Origin: Lamellibrachia columna
Lineage: Eukaryota > Annelida > Polychaeta > Sabellida > Siboglinidae
Assembly: GCA_963662155.1 (NCBI GenBank)
Contig: OY759268.1
Coordinates: 11,198,935 to 11,262,934 of the forward strand
Direction: 5' to 3'
Length of the DNA: 64,000 nt
This document shows, one piece after another, positions 44,500-59,400 of the stretch. The notes below the pieces were generated by a model. The model was not told the origin of the DNA, searched no databases, and saw only the letters and a list, made by a program, of their open reading frames with translations. The position numbers were made by a program, and so were the translations under genes. Numbering within the stretch: position 1 is the stretch's first letter; each line of letters starts with the position of its first letter.

Positions 44500-47400
44500 G
44501 TGGGTGAAGACATTTTACATACCGCCCCTAATATCGCCTGTCAATACTAGTATATTAACAAGATTTACCATCCAAACCAAAGGCCCAGATGGCAAGTGGA
44601 CAAGGAAGCCATTGCCTTATCGAGAGTCCAACAATGTTCATTGTGTGCCTCCTCTCCAGTGGAAGGAAAGTATCCGTTACCACCGTCCAAGACCTCCGCC
44701 ATCTGGACCAGCAGTGTCAGTGAAACCTCCTAACTGAACAGAACAGGCTCACCCTCCGGACTCTATCATGGCGAACAATGTATATTATGGATTTATCCAA
44801 CTCTGATAACACCAGTGAAAACGACACGTTCATTTTTAATAATATATCAACATCTGTGCAAAACTGAGTACTTTACAGACAGTGAACTGGTCAGCTGATA
44901 TACTAACTTGAAGCAAAACTCAACGTTTTCTACACTAACTGTTAATACACGCAGCCTACAAAAAGCTTTGAAAGACAGGAACTGTGCCTAGATACACTAA
45001 ACATTTAATTTGATTGCACAGTGTTAACTGAGACATGGCTTACCGACCACGATGACACTAATTGCTATAACATGAATGGTTATACTCTGGTTATGTATCT
45101 CAGACAAGAAGGGAGAGGAGGTGGGGTTGGCATTTACATATCCAACAAACACCGATATAAAATTAGACATGACTTAATGAAGAGATAGGACCGTAGTCAT
45201 TATGAATCCATCTTCATTGAGATAAAAACAAACAACAATACCTTCATAATAGGTTCTATATATAAACCTCCAAATGCTAACATAGATAGCTTCAATGATG
45301 AACTACTTAGTATCTTAAACTCTATATCTCAGGAAAATAAAAACTGTATAATAATGAAGGATTTTAATTTAAACTTAAGTAATACCAACTCATGCCAAGT
45401 TAATGATTTCACCAACAATATGTATGCAACTGGATGCTATCCAACAATCAGTAAACCAACCAGAATTGCCAATCACTCGGCTACAATAATAGATAATATA
45501 TTCACCAACATAACACACAAAAAATCCACTCTGGCATTTTATACACTGACATATCCGACCACCTCCCAATATTCAACATTTATGACATTTGTAACCTCCC
45601 ACTTAAACCAGGATACAAAACACTGTACAGATGAAATAAAAGTGAAAAAAATTAAATTAAAGTAGACGAACTGGGATGATGTCTATAACGAATCTAATCC
45701 AGATGCCTCATACAACGCATTCATAAACACACTGAATATATTAATTGATGAATATCTCCCGATTAAAAAAATAAAAATTAGAGACAATCCCAGCTCCAAA
45801 TGGTTGACCAAGGGAATATTAACCTCAAGCAAACACAAAAATATTTTATATAAACAATTTAAAAAGCCCAACAGTTGACAATGATACAACCTACAAAACA
45901 TATAAAAATAAACTGACACATAATCTGGCTTTCAAATAAAAATCTTTATAAAAACAAATTTGATCTCCAAAAAGGTAATGCAAGGAAGTCATGGCAGCTA
46001 ATTAAAGAAGTCTTGAAATGCAAACCAAAAGTAACAAATCCGAGCACAAGTTTCACTTTGTTGGGCGGCTCAGAAACTTCAAATCCAAAAGACATAGCAA
46101 ACAAATTTAATGATTATTTTATACATGTGGCATCAAATCTTGTTAAAGACATACCCACTACAGGAGATGACCCAACTGAATTTGTTGAAACAAATACTAA
46201 TAGTTTTTTCTGCCGACCCACAACCCCCGAGGAAATTGTTTCACTATTACGCAACATTAAGTCTAACACGTCTAGTAGTTTTGACAACGTTGAACCACAT
46301 ATTATACGAGAAATAAGCCCCCAAATAGCTCCTCTACTATCGCATATATTCAACAACTCATTTTCTACTGGAGTGGTACCACGTCAACTAAAATTAGCAA
46401 AAGTAATTCAAATACATGATCCGAATAACTTCTGCAACTATAGACCAATCTCAATTCTGCCATGTTTCTCAAAAATTCTAAAAATAAAATCGACTCGAAC
46501 GCTGGGGTCAATACATTTTTTTCAGTTCAAATTCACACATATTGGAAAGTCATTGCCTCGTTACGCGGTTAATATAGATATAAAAATAACTATTCAGAAA
46601 ATCCAGGACGTTTATGTAGACATGTAGCCTAGCCTTGGGGGCAGAAGTTCAGTTGTGAGTAATGGGTATTTCGTTTGAATGCAAGCTAAGGGCGTGGGTC
46701 GAAACAGGATGCCCTTCCCCTTGTCCAGAAGTTTATTAATGAGTTGTCAACCAGTTTCCTCAAGGCTTGACCTAGCCTGACCCATAGGCGGGCAGGGGAA
46801 AGTTTGGTAGGATGTCAGTCAGCTACCCACACCATACACATATAATAATTATGCAAAAATGCATTGGATGATTTTGGTAGAATCAGGAGATGTTCACGAC
46901 TTCACGCATGCATACGTTGGTAGTAGTATAGGTGTGCAGTTGGTTATCCTCCGGAGGGCCCATTGGAAACTTATGAGAAAGCCATCAATTTGCTTTAAAA
47001 AGTTACAGATTGGCGCACTCAGTGAGCGCAGCAGACAATTTCACAGAAACACGACTTGTATGCTCTAATTGAGACGATACCTGGACAAATGGTGTTATGA
47101 GTTTATAACTAATTTCATTATAGACGTGAATGAAACTGACAAGCAGTGAGCACAACCTCCCCAGTCTCACATACTCAATGAGCAGTGAACACAACCTTCC
47201 CAGTCTCATATACTCAATGAGCAGTGAACACAACCTTTCCAGTCTCATATACTCAATGAGCAGTGAACACAACCTCCCCAGTCAAACATACTCAATTAGC
47301 AGTGAACACAACCTCCCCAGTCTCACATACTCAATGAGCAGTGAACACAACCTTCCCAGTCTCATATACTCAATGAGCAGTGAACACAACCTCCCCAGTC

Positions 47401-50400
47401 TCACATACTCAATGAGCAGTGAACACAACCTCCCCAGTCTCACATACTCAATGAGCAGTGAACACAACCTTTCAAGTCTCATATACTCAATGAGCAGTGA
47501 ACACAACCTCCCCAGTCAAACATACTCAATTAGCAGTGAACACAACCTCCCCAGTCTCACATACTCAATGAGCAGTGAACACAACCTTCCCAGTCTCATA
47601 TACTCAATGAGCAGTGAACACAACCTCCCCAGTTTCACATACTCAATGAGCAGTGAACACAACCTCCCCAGTCTCACATACTCAGTGAGCAGTGAACACA
47701 ACCTCCCCAGTCTCACATACTCAGTGAGCAGTGAGCACAACCTCCCCAGTCTCACATACTCATACACAACCTCCCCAGTCTCACATACTCATACACAACC
47801 TCCCCAGTCTCACATACTCAATGAGCAGTGAACACAACCTCCCCAGTCACACATACTCAATGAGCAGTGAGCACAACCTCCCCAGTCTCACATACTCAAT
47901 GAGCAGTGAGCACAACCTCCCCAGTCTCACATACTCATACACAACCTCCCCAGTCTCACATACTCAATGAGCAGTGAGCACAACCTCCCCAGTCACACAT
48001 ACTCAATGAGCAGTGAACACAACCTCCCCAGTCTCACATACTCAGTGAGCAGTGAACACAACCTCCCCAGTCTCACATACTCAGTGAGCAGTGAGCACAA
48101 CCTCCCCAGTCACATATACTCAATGAGCAGTGAACACATCCTCCCCAGTCTCACATACTCAATGAGCAGTGAGCACAACCTCCCCAGTCTCACATACTCA
48201 ATGAGCAGTGAGCACAACCTCCCCAGTCTCACATACTCAGTGAGCAGTGAGCACAACCTCCCCAGTCTCACATACTCAATGAGCAGTGAGCACACTCCCC
48301 AGTCTCACATACTCAATGAGCAGTGAACACATCCTCCCCAGTCTCACATACTCAATGAGCAGTGAGCACAACCTCCCCAGTCTCACATACTCAATGAGCA
48401 GTGAGCACATCCTCCCCAGTCTCACATACTCAATGAGCAGTGAGCACAACCTCCCCAGTCTCACATACTCAATGAGCAGTGACCACAACCTCCCCAGTCT
48501 CACATACTCAATGAGCAGTGAGCACAACCTCCCCAGTCTCACATACTCAATGAGCAGTGAGCACAACCTCCCCAGTCTCACATACTCAATCAGCAGTGAG
48601 CACAACCTCAAGCATCTGTCAGTGAATATTACAGCATTAATTTTGGAAGTAAATCTTACGAGTAACTTAATTATAACACATTTTGTTGTCTCTACATGTA
48701 AACATATATTGAGAAATGTACTATTTTTATTTTCGTTCAATTCATTAAATTTATTTCACTTTGCAGGATTCAAATTCTATTCAATCTGTTTATGTTTTGA
48801 TTCAATTGAAATTCAAGCTAATTTGTTGACAATTCAAATTCATTTCTGAATCGACCCCAGGTCTGACTATGATTAATACATGCAATTATAAATCTCACTA
48901 TTTCCACACCCAAAAATTGTGACATCTCACTGACACTATTTTGTGGTCTGATCACTTGGAATTTCTGTGACTTTTTTCTTCTTTATATTAGGCAGCCACC
49001 ATCCATTAAGCAGAATCTGCCTGGAGATTTTGCTGCTCTCTAGACTGAGTCCATCACAGGTTTTTTCCATTTCCCTTTTACTTCCCTTGGCATAGGCACC
49101 AGGTAGAAGGGACCGACAGCTTTTACCGTCTCTTCCGAAAGACACAAGCAAAGTGGGGTGAACGAAATTGCCCAAGCTTCGAAACAGCGGAGGTGGAATC
49201 GAACCACTGTCCTCTCGATCGACAGATGGGTGTTCTAACCATTAGACCACCGTTCCCCACTAACTGCGCATCATGTTTCAGGTCGTTGTACGTCGGTTGC
49301 CTCCATCCCTGACTATTGAGACGTTTCTGGAGCAAATATCACCAGTGCCCGAGTATGATTACTTTCACTTTGTCAAGCCAGACATGAGGTATGGTGGTTG
49401 ACTTTTTATGTTTTTTTTAGATTTTCGCTCGTCTTGTTTCATATTCATTTTGCAAAAAAATTTACCTATCTAACATCAACTACAAAATGCTAACTGGTTT
49501 ATACAAATATGTTGTTTAGTTTTAGTGAAGTCATCAGACAATCTATCAAATTATTTTTGACCAAATCTGGTGAAAATTGGACAAGGAAAGAACGAACATG
49601 GTCTGACTGTGTATACTATGGCATTAGGCTATTCACACTTTTGAAAGTTACCCAATCCTCAAATCAAAGTCAATTCTTTTGATAATTTGAACAGAAGTAC
49701 ATATTCTTTTGCTAAACCGACTGTGCATATTACTGCGCGAAACAAAAGTCCTGGCTTCAGGGCTGTGCACCTAGAGGAAATAATAGGAACTAACCATGTG
49801 CAACAAAAATCAAGAATATCACGACACTAATTTACTCAGAATGTGTTCTAAAAGTGGGAGATTCTGGTTATTTCTCCGGTTGACTGAAGGTTGACATGTT
49901 AACCAGTGAGACTGATAAGCGCATGCGCAGTTCCATGAAAATCAGGTAACCTAGACTACACCAACCAACGCAGCCTTAAATCAGGTAACCTAGACTATGG
50001 CAACGTATTAAGGGAGGCCGGCATACACAAACCAACGCAGCCTTAAACAAACATGCTATTTTCTCAGAAAGAGGGACAGTTTAGTGAACAAAGGCCAACA
50101 TATGTTACATATGTTGAGTTTTTATGCAAACAGGCGTATAGTATTGGTAAATATAGGAATAGGTGTATACCAATATATTTTTATTGGGCGAGCGAATTTT
50201 GCTAGACTTTGACACTCATGATGTAGGGTTATCTAACAGTATGGCATGGCCCATGAAATTAAGATGATGTGTGTTCAACAAGGTTTTCCTAGTAAACCAC
50301 TGGTGATATATTCTTAATTGTAGTTGTAAATGGTTATGTTTTAGTAACTCTTATAGGTGCGTAAGCCAAAAACCATGACTTTTGTTTCCCTTTAAACTAT

Positions 50401-53400
50401 TCACACATAATTTGAACATCAGTAGACCTGATTCACAATGGGCTAAATTAATTAAGGAAGGAGCTTTAATGTAATCAGTTACACAATTAAAGACATTACA
50501 TATGGCTGACGTTTCGCATCCAGTCTGAAAACTCTTATGGATAACCTTTGGCACACCATCAAATTTTACGCATCAAGAGATGTTGACACATCCGTCATTC
50601 TAGACGTGCAATTGTGTGGATCAATATAGGCACAAACTACTTAATCACACTGCTAATTTTAACCATTACGAATCAACATGTACGTAGAACACCTGCTCAA
50701 ACACATTACCACAACGTGTAGTGATAATTATTAATGTCAAGATTTTTAAATTCTTCTGACATATTTGATTGTTACAGTCTTGGAGGGAACTCATTCTCTC
50801 GAGCTTACATCAACTTTGCCCACGTCGATGACATCATCAACTTCCGTGAACGATTTGATGGTTACGTTTTTGTTGATGCCAAAGGTATGTCACGTACAGT
50901 GTCTATAAATGATAATGCTCAAGTCTCAAGTGGTTATACTCCAAACAGCCCAAGCTTGCACTAACGCAGGAGTTTGTGGTGGACTGGGCGCATGTGCTGT
51001 GGGTGGTACATTCGACTAAAAGACTAGTATCTTTAATGTTGCTGAAATGGTTTTTATCTGATAGTTTTATTTATTTTATGTATAGGATGTTAAAAAAAAT
51101 TTTTAATACGTTGATTATGTGTATGGATACTGTTGCTGCCTTGCCACATACACACATAGACAGTCTCCATAAAAGGAGTTTAGGTGAGGAGGTGTGGTGA
51201 AAGGGAGTTCCATATGTTGGTAATTTTTGGTGGAATCATATTCCATATGCGAATGGCTCGGGAATAAAATGAAAAGACCATTGATTTATACGACACCTGG
51301 GGGCTATGTATTGTCCCCGGGTTCGAGAGTGGGTTAGTAGGCCTGGAGGGGGGGGGGGTGATTTCAATAATGTTATTTAGAATTTTGTAGAAGGTTGTGG
51401 CTTGTTTAATGATACGTTTTCGTTCGAGGGTTGGCCATCCAAGGGCAGTAATTAGATCTGCTGGATTTGTGTTCCATCTGTAATAATTTTTAACAAATCT
51501 GGCAGCAGAGTGTTGCACTCTTTCAAGGCTTTTAACTTGTGAAAAGGTGTGAGGATTCCATATGGGTGAAGAGTACTCGAGTTTTGGCCAGATTAGCATG
51601 TTGTAGGCTGTTTGCTTAACTTCGGGTTTACATGGGCCAAGAGTTTGTTTAATCATGCCTAAAAATTTTGAAGATTTTGAAGTTATGTCAGTGATTTATC
51701 CAGGTTAATTTGGAATCCAATTTTACCCCGAGATATGAGTGGCTGGATACTGTGAATAATGGCTGGCCAGAAAGCGAGTACCTGTGTGGGCTGGGTTTAG
51801 TTTTGTTTGTTATTGGAAGGTGGACACATTTAGATACATTAAATTCCATTTGCCATTTGTCTGACCATGTTTGGAGTTGGCTTAGGTCAGTTTGGAGAAT
51901 TTCGTGGTCGGTTTTGGAAGAAATTTTACGATATATAATACTATCATCTGCAAAAAGGCGTATAGAAGATTTGATTTTCCCATTTATGTCATTTATGTAG
52001 AGTAAGAAGAGGACAGGTCCTAGAACTGAACCCTGTGGGACACCAGATATGACATCTGTGTTGTCCGACAAGGCACCGTTAACTGAGACTCTCTGTTTGC
52101 GGTTGGATAGAAAAGATTTGATCCAATTTTGAGTGTTTCCAGTGATTTCGTAGGTCAATTTTGATAGAAGACGTAGGTGAGGCACTTTGTCGAAAGTTTT
52201 GGCAAATTCAAGCAGGATTGCGTCAATTTGGGTCTTGTTATCCATAGCAGTCATCCAGTCGTGGACTGTCTCAATGAGTTGAGATTCACAAGACAGTCCT
52301 GACTGTAATCCGTGTTGGAAGTGGAGAATGATGTTTTGCTTGTGCAGGTGTTTCTACATGTTGCTTAGGATGATATGTTCCATTACTTTACAGGGGATGC
52401 AGGTTAGTGATATGGGTCTGTAGTTAGCAGGGTCAGATGTGTGGCTCTTTTTGTGTGTAGGAGTTACTAATGCTTGTAGCCAGTCATTAGGAAGTTTACC
52501 TGTGTTGTATGATTGTTGGAAAATTTGGGTGATGATGGGAGCTATCTGCTTTGCAGTTTCTTTAAGGACTTTGGTTGGGAGTTCATCTGGGCCTGTAGCT
52601 TTGTTCTGGTTTAGATTTTCCAGCTGCTTTATTACGCCATCTATGCCAATTTCGAGAAGGGGGATGTTGGGGTAAGTAGAGGGGGCTATTTGGGGGATGG
52701 GGTGCTTTTCTTGGGTAAATACAGAGCTAAATTGGTTGTTTAGGGCATATGCTTTATCACAATCATTTATTATTGGCTGGTCGTTTACTCAAATTGATAA
52801 ACCAGATTTAGTGAGTTGACCCCAAAATATCCAGGAATATATCCAGTGTCTAATTAATTTGCTTATAATGAAAACACATCACACACTGTCAAGTTTTTAA
52901 AAACAATTATATTTTGTCTCCTGTAAAAATATGCCATTGTTCACATTGGATAGTGCCACCATTGTTGCTAGTTTCCATTATCCTACACTAGATAGTGCCA
53001 CCATTGTTGCTAGTTTCCATTATCCTACACTAGATAGTGCCACCATTGTTGCTAGTTTCCATTATCCTACACTAGGTAGTGCCACCATTGTTGCTAGTTT
53101 CCATTATCCTACACTAGATAGTGCCACCATTGTTGCTAGTTTCCATTATCCTACACTAGATAGTGCCACCATTGTTGCTAGTTTCCATTATCCTACACTA
53201 GGTAGTGCCACCATTGGTGTAAGCTTCCTGATTAGGCACAATATTTATTGTAACTTAATAAAACGTTTTTATATCCGGGGTAAAGATGTGGAGTTGATTC
53301 CTTGTGTGAAATAATAGCTAATATTAATCCCGTAGAACTGATGAAATGTTTCCAGTTTTTGTTTTGTTGGTGTGATAACTTAGCGGTTAAAACGTCGGGC

Positions 53401-56400
53401 TTTCAATCAAGAGAACCCGGGTTTGAATCCTCTTGCTGCCATTTTAAGCTTTGGCAATTTTGTTCACCCTACTTTGCCACAGTTCACTCAGCTGTATAAA
53501 TGAGCACCTGGCTACAGACAGAGATGGATATTTGATCGAATAGTCTTCACACAGTAATTGCAGTGTGGCTGAATGCTTCCCGGAGAAGTCGAAATGGCAT
53601 TGGAATGAACAGGTCTGCCAGGTGGTTAAGTGTGAAGCATTTTGAACAGTCCCAAAGACTGGATACCGTGCTATATAAGGACATACCTTTACTTTTTTCC
53701 AGGCAACGAGTATACAGCGGTCGTTGAGTTTTCACCGTTCCAAAAAGTGCCAAAGAATAAAGTGAAAAAACCAGACACGAAGAACGGAACTATAGAGCAA
53801 GGTGTGTGTTTCAACATGCGAGATGTTCTCCAGTTCACTAAGATAATGAGCTTATCAGGAAAATCCATCATTAAACAGAATCTGTGTGTAAGTTTAAGGA
53901 GCGTTTTCAAAATGTGTTTCACTAACGTGCTCTTTTAATCCATCATAAGTTAATGATCAAAATATCCATCGCAAAATCCACAGTGTGCACAATTGGGCAA
54001 CCACATTTGACTTATTTGCTCGCTGGATGAAGAGAAAAAATTTGATTTTGTGAAAGAAAACGCAATGTTATAGAGGACGCTATTTCTGTGACACACCATT
54101 GACATAACGATAAGTTTTCAAAAACAAAGCTTGCTGGGAACACCAACAACCTCAACCGAAGTTGTGTCGTAGAGCATGTCGTAGAGCGGTGTACATTTTA
54201 GTTAGATGCAGCTTCAAATTTGCTAAAAAAAAAACGAATAGCAAACGTTTCGTGAACAATCTTGCACTTTGCGTTGTCGTAAAACAGCGCACACAATGAC
54301 TTGTCAATGTCAGTTCTATAAAATAGACGCTGTAAACTGAAGCCATGATTTGCAAACTATTCATCACTCACATTTTGAAAATTTATTCGCTGTTATACGC
54401 AGCTATGTAAATTTGACTGTTTATCATGGATATGTTTTGTTATATGAGCGACATAACCTCATCGTTAATAAGTAGCATTTTTAAGAGCATTCTTATGATT
54501 TATTCTTAGCTAATGAACTCATAAGAATCTTAGTGATACGGTGCCCTTGTCCGTCCCCGGTATGATGCACCCTTTAATTGCATGATGCACCAGTGACCCC
54601 CGGGCCATGTGCATCATTGTCCATATGTGCGTCAGGCATAGGTTCCATGGTGTACCGCTGTGTCAAAACAGTGACGTTCCATTGCATGTTTTTGATGCAC
54701 CCCTGGAGAAATATTTTGATGGACTGTCGCATGCTTCTGACACAACATTTTCGAAAAATCTTTAAAATGTCTTAAATGTGACCAGCCCAAAGCCATACAC
54801 CAAGTTATATTGACCTTCTTCTATTTAAATGTTCTGTTTGTCTTTTAATTGTAATGTAATGTAATTGTAATGTAATTGTAATGTAATTGTAATGTAATTG
54901 TAATGTAAATGTAATTGTAATGTAATTGTAATGTAATTGTAATGTAATTGTAATGTAATTGTAATGTAATTGTAACGTAATTGTAACGTAATTGTAACAT
55001 AATTGTAACGTAATTGTAACGTAATTGTAACGTAATTGTAACGTAATTGTAACGTAATTGTAACGTAATTGTAACGTAATTGTAACGTAAGTGTAACGTA
55101 ATTGTAGTGTATTTGTAGTGTCATTGTAGTGTCATTGTGGTGTCATTGTAATGTCATTGTAATGTCATTGACCCCAAGTTTGCATCTAGTGTGGATTGTG
55201 GATGTGGACCAATTTCTAGGTGTGGACTGTGTTTTAGACATGGACTGTGTTCTAGATGTGGACTGTGTTCTAGATGGGGACTGTGTTCTAGGCTTGGATT
55301 GCATTCTAGGCGTGTACTGTGTTCTCGGTGTGGACTGTGTTCTAGACGTGGACTGTGTTCTAGACGTGGACTGTGTACTAGGCGTTTACTGCATTCTGGA
55401 CGTGGACTGCATTCTAGACATATACTGTGTTCTAGCTGTGGACTGTGTACTAAGCGTGTACTGCATGCTAGATGTGGCCTGCATTCTAGATGTGGACTGT
55501 CTTCTAAACATGGTCTGTGTTCTAGATGTGGACTGTCTTCTAAACATGGTCTGTGTTCTAGATGTGGACTGTCTTCTAACCATGGTCTGTGTTCTAGATG
55601 TGGACTGTCTTCTAAACATGGTCTGTGTTCTAGATGTGGACTGTCTTCTAACCATGGTCTGTGTGTTCTAGATGTGGACTGTCTTCTAACCATGGTCTGT
55701 GTTCTAGATGTGGACTGTCTTCTAAACATGGTCTGTGTTCTAGATGTGGACTGTCTTCTAACCATGATCTGTGTGTTCTAGATGTGGACTGTGGCTAATG
55801 AACTCATAAGAATCTTAGTGATACGGTGCCCTTGTCCGTCCCCGGTATGATGCACCCTTTAATTGCATGATGCACCAGTGACCCCCGGGCCATGTGCATC
55901 ATTGTCCATATGTGCGTCAGGCATAGGTTCCATGGTGTACCGCTGTGTCAAAACAGTGACGTTCCATTGCATGTTTTTGATGCACCCCTGGAGAAATATT
56001 TTGATGGACTGTCGCATGCTTCTGACACAACATTTTCGAAAAATCTTTAAAATGTCTTAAATGTGACCAGCCCAAAGCCATACACCAAGTTATATTGACC
56101 TTCTTCTATTTAAATGTTCTGTTTGTCTTTTAATTGTAATGTAATGTAATTGTAATGTAATTGTAATGTAATTGTAATGTAATTGTAATGTAATTGTAAT
56201 GTAATTGTAATGTAATTGTAATGTAATTGTAATGTAATTGTAATGTAATTGTAATGTAATTGTAATGTAATTGTAACGCAATTGTAACGTAATTGTAACG
56301 TAATTGTAACGTAATTGTAACGTAATTGTAACGTAATTGTAACGTAATTGTAACGTAATTGTAACGTAATTGTAACGTAATTGTAACGTAATTGTAACGT

Positions 56401-59400
56401 AATTGTAACGTAATTGTAACGTAATTGTAACGTAAGTGTAACGTAATTGTAGTGTATTTGTAGTGTCATTGTAGTGTCATTGTGGTGTCATTGTAATGTC
56501 ATTGTAATGTCATTGACCCCAAGTTTGCATCTAGTGTGGATTGTGGATGTGGACCAATTTCTAGGTGTGGACTGTGTTTTAGACATGGACTGTGTTCTAG
56601 ATGTGGACTGTGTTCTAGATGGGGACTGTGTTCTAGGCTTGGATTGCATTCTAGGCGTGTACTGTGTTCTCGGTGTGGACTGTGTTCTAGACGTGGACTG
56701 TGTTCTAGACGTGGACTGTGTACTAGGCGTTTACTGCATTCTGGACGTGGACTGCATTCTAGACATATACTGTGTTCTAGCTGTGGACTGTGTACTAAGC
56801 GTGTACTGCATGCTAGATGTGGCCTGCATTCTAGATGTGGACTGTCTTCTAAACATGGTCTGTGTTCTAGATGTGGACTGTCTTCTAAACATGGTCTGTG
56901 TTCTAGATGTGGACTGTCTTCTAACCATGGTCTGTGTTCTAGATGTGGACTGTCTTCTAAACATGGTCTGTGTTCTAGATGTGGACTGTCTTCTAACCAT
57001 GGTCTGTGTGTTCTAGATGTGGACTGTCTTCTAACCATGGTCTGTGTTCTAGATGTGGACTGTCTTCTAAACATGGTCTGTGTTCTAGATGTGGACTGTC
57101 TTCTAACCATGATCTGTGTGTTCTAGATGTGGACTGTGTACTAGGCGTTTACTGCATTCCGGACGTGGACTGCATTCTAGACATATACTGTGTTCTAGCT
57201 GTGGACTGTGTACTAAGCGTGTACTGCATGCTAGATGTGGCCTGCATTCTAGATGTGGACTGTCTTCTAAACATGGTCTGTGTTCTAGATGTGGACTGTC
57301 TTCTAAACATGGTCTGTGTTCTAGATGTGGACTGTCTTCTAACCATGGTCTGTGTTCTAGATGTGGACTGTCTTCTAAACATGGTCTGTGTTCTAGATGT
57401 GGACTGTCTTCTAACCATGGTCTGTGTTCTAGATGTGGACTGTCTTCTAACTATGGTCTGTGTTCCAGATGTGGACTGTCTTCTAAACATGGTCTGTGTT
57501 CTAGATGCGGACAGTCTTCTAAACATGGTCTGTGTTCTAGATGTGGACAGTCTTCTAAACATGGTCTGTGTTCTAGATGTGGACTGTCTTCTAACCATGA
57601 TCTGTGTTCTAGATGTGGACTGTCTTCTAAACATGGTCTGTGTTCTAGATGCGGACTACCTGAAGTTCTTGGAACAGCTGGGGAATGTGGAAGCAGAGTC
57701 AGTTCCTCCTCCGGAGGCCTATCTGGAGGAGATTGAGGCTCGGGCTCGCGAATTGAAAGGTGTGTATCCCTGCTCTGAAATACCAGCAGCAGAGGTCCAA
57801 AACCCCCAGGTCAGGGCCCATCCTTGTGTGCGTGCATGCTCGTGTGCGTGGCTGTAAAATGTTGTTCTTCTAAACCCAGAACAGGGACAGGATAATGGGC
57901 AATAATGGGCAATAATGCATTTTGTGTCATTCCTTAAGCAATAACACAATCAAACCTGCTTAAGAAGAGACCACCTGTCATTAATGACCACAGTGAACTC
58001 CTCCCAAAGTACCATCTGTATAAGATACAACCTGTATTAAGAGACCACCTGTCATTAATAACCACAGTCAACTCCTCCCAAAGTACCGTCTGTATAAGAT
58101 ACAACCTGTATTAAGAGACCACCTGTCATTAATGACCACAGTCAACTCCTCCCAAAATATCGTCTGTATAAGATACAACCTGTATTAAGAGACCACCTGT
58201 CATTAATGACCACAGTCAACTCCTCCCAAAGTACCATCTGTATAAGATACAACCTGTATTAAGAGACCACCTGTCATTAACGACCACAGTCAACTCCTCC
58301 CAAAGTACCATCTGTATAAGATGCAACCTGTATTAAGAGACCACATGTATTAAGGGACCAATTTTCGATCATCCATTGAGCGGTCACTTAAGAAAGGTTT
58401 AACTGTAATTTAAGTACACTAAAATACACACTTCATCCAGCATTAAATGTATAGCATTGGTTGTTAATTTAATATGTATGAATAGCTTTTTTTTCTGTGT
58501 AGAAAGTGGATTTTTAACATACCATATTCAGCCTATTAAACATACATACATGTGTTAAACAGTTGGCACAACTTTTCAGTTGTTCTACACTAGTCACCAA
58601 ATGACACCACTAGTGTTAAACAGTTACCTTATTGCATGAATAAACAAATTTATATGTACACTCTTTGACAAAAGGCCAAATATGGTACTAATAAATTCAG
58701 TATCACAATGTCCCAACAACAGTGGCTATGTCCCAACCTCAGTGACAATGTCCCAACCTCAGTGGCTATGTCCCAACTTCAGTGACAATGTCCCAACCTC
58801 AGTGGCAATGTCCCAACCTCAGTGGTAATGTCCCAACCTCAGTAGCAATGTCCCAACCTCAGTGGTAATGTCCCAACCTCAGTGGTAATGTCCCAACCTC
58901 ACTGGTAATGTCCCAACCTCAGTGGCTGTCCTAACCTCAGTGGCAATGTCCCAACCTCAGTGATAATGTCCCAACCTCAGTGGCTATGTCCCAACCTCAG
59001 TGGCTATGTCCCAACCTCAGTGGCTATGTCCCAACTTCAGTGGCTATGTCCCAACCTCAGTGGCAATGTCCCAACCTCTGTGGTAATGTGCCAACCTCAG
59101 TGGTAATGTCCCAACCTCAGTGGCAATGTCCCAACCTCAGTGGCTATGTCTCAACCTCAGTGGCAATGTCCCAACCTCGGTGGCTATGTCCCAACCTCAG
59201 TGGCAATGTCCCAACCTCAGTGGCTATGTCCCAACCTCAGTGGCTGTGTCCTAACCTCAGTGGCAAAGTCCCAACCCCAGTGGCTATGTCCCAACCTCAG
59301 TGGTAATGTCCCAACCTCAGTGGTAATGTCCTAACCTCAGTGGCTATGTCCCAACCTCAGTGGCTAAGTCCCAACCCCAGTAGCAATGTCCCAACCCCAG

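Noticed and set aside
49186..49258. tRNA gene on the minus strand
   Set aside because: A and B boxes are good, but there is no folded acceptor stem and it continues into a SINE body shared with other copies.
54578..54775. 65-codon frame MHDAPVTPGPCASL, repeated at 55863
   Set aside because: It is present twice only because of the 1.3-kb duplication; no splice signals or family resemblance.
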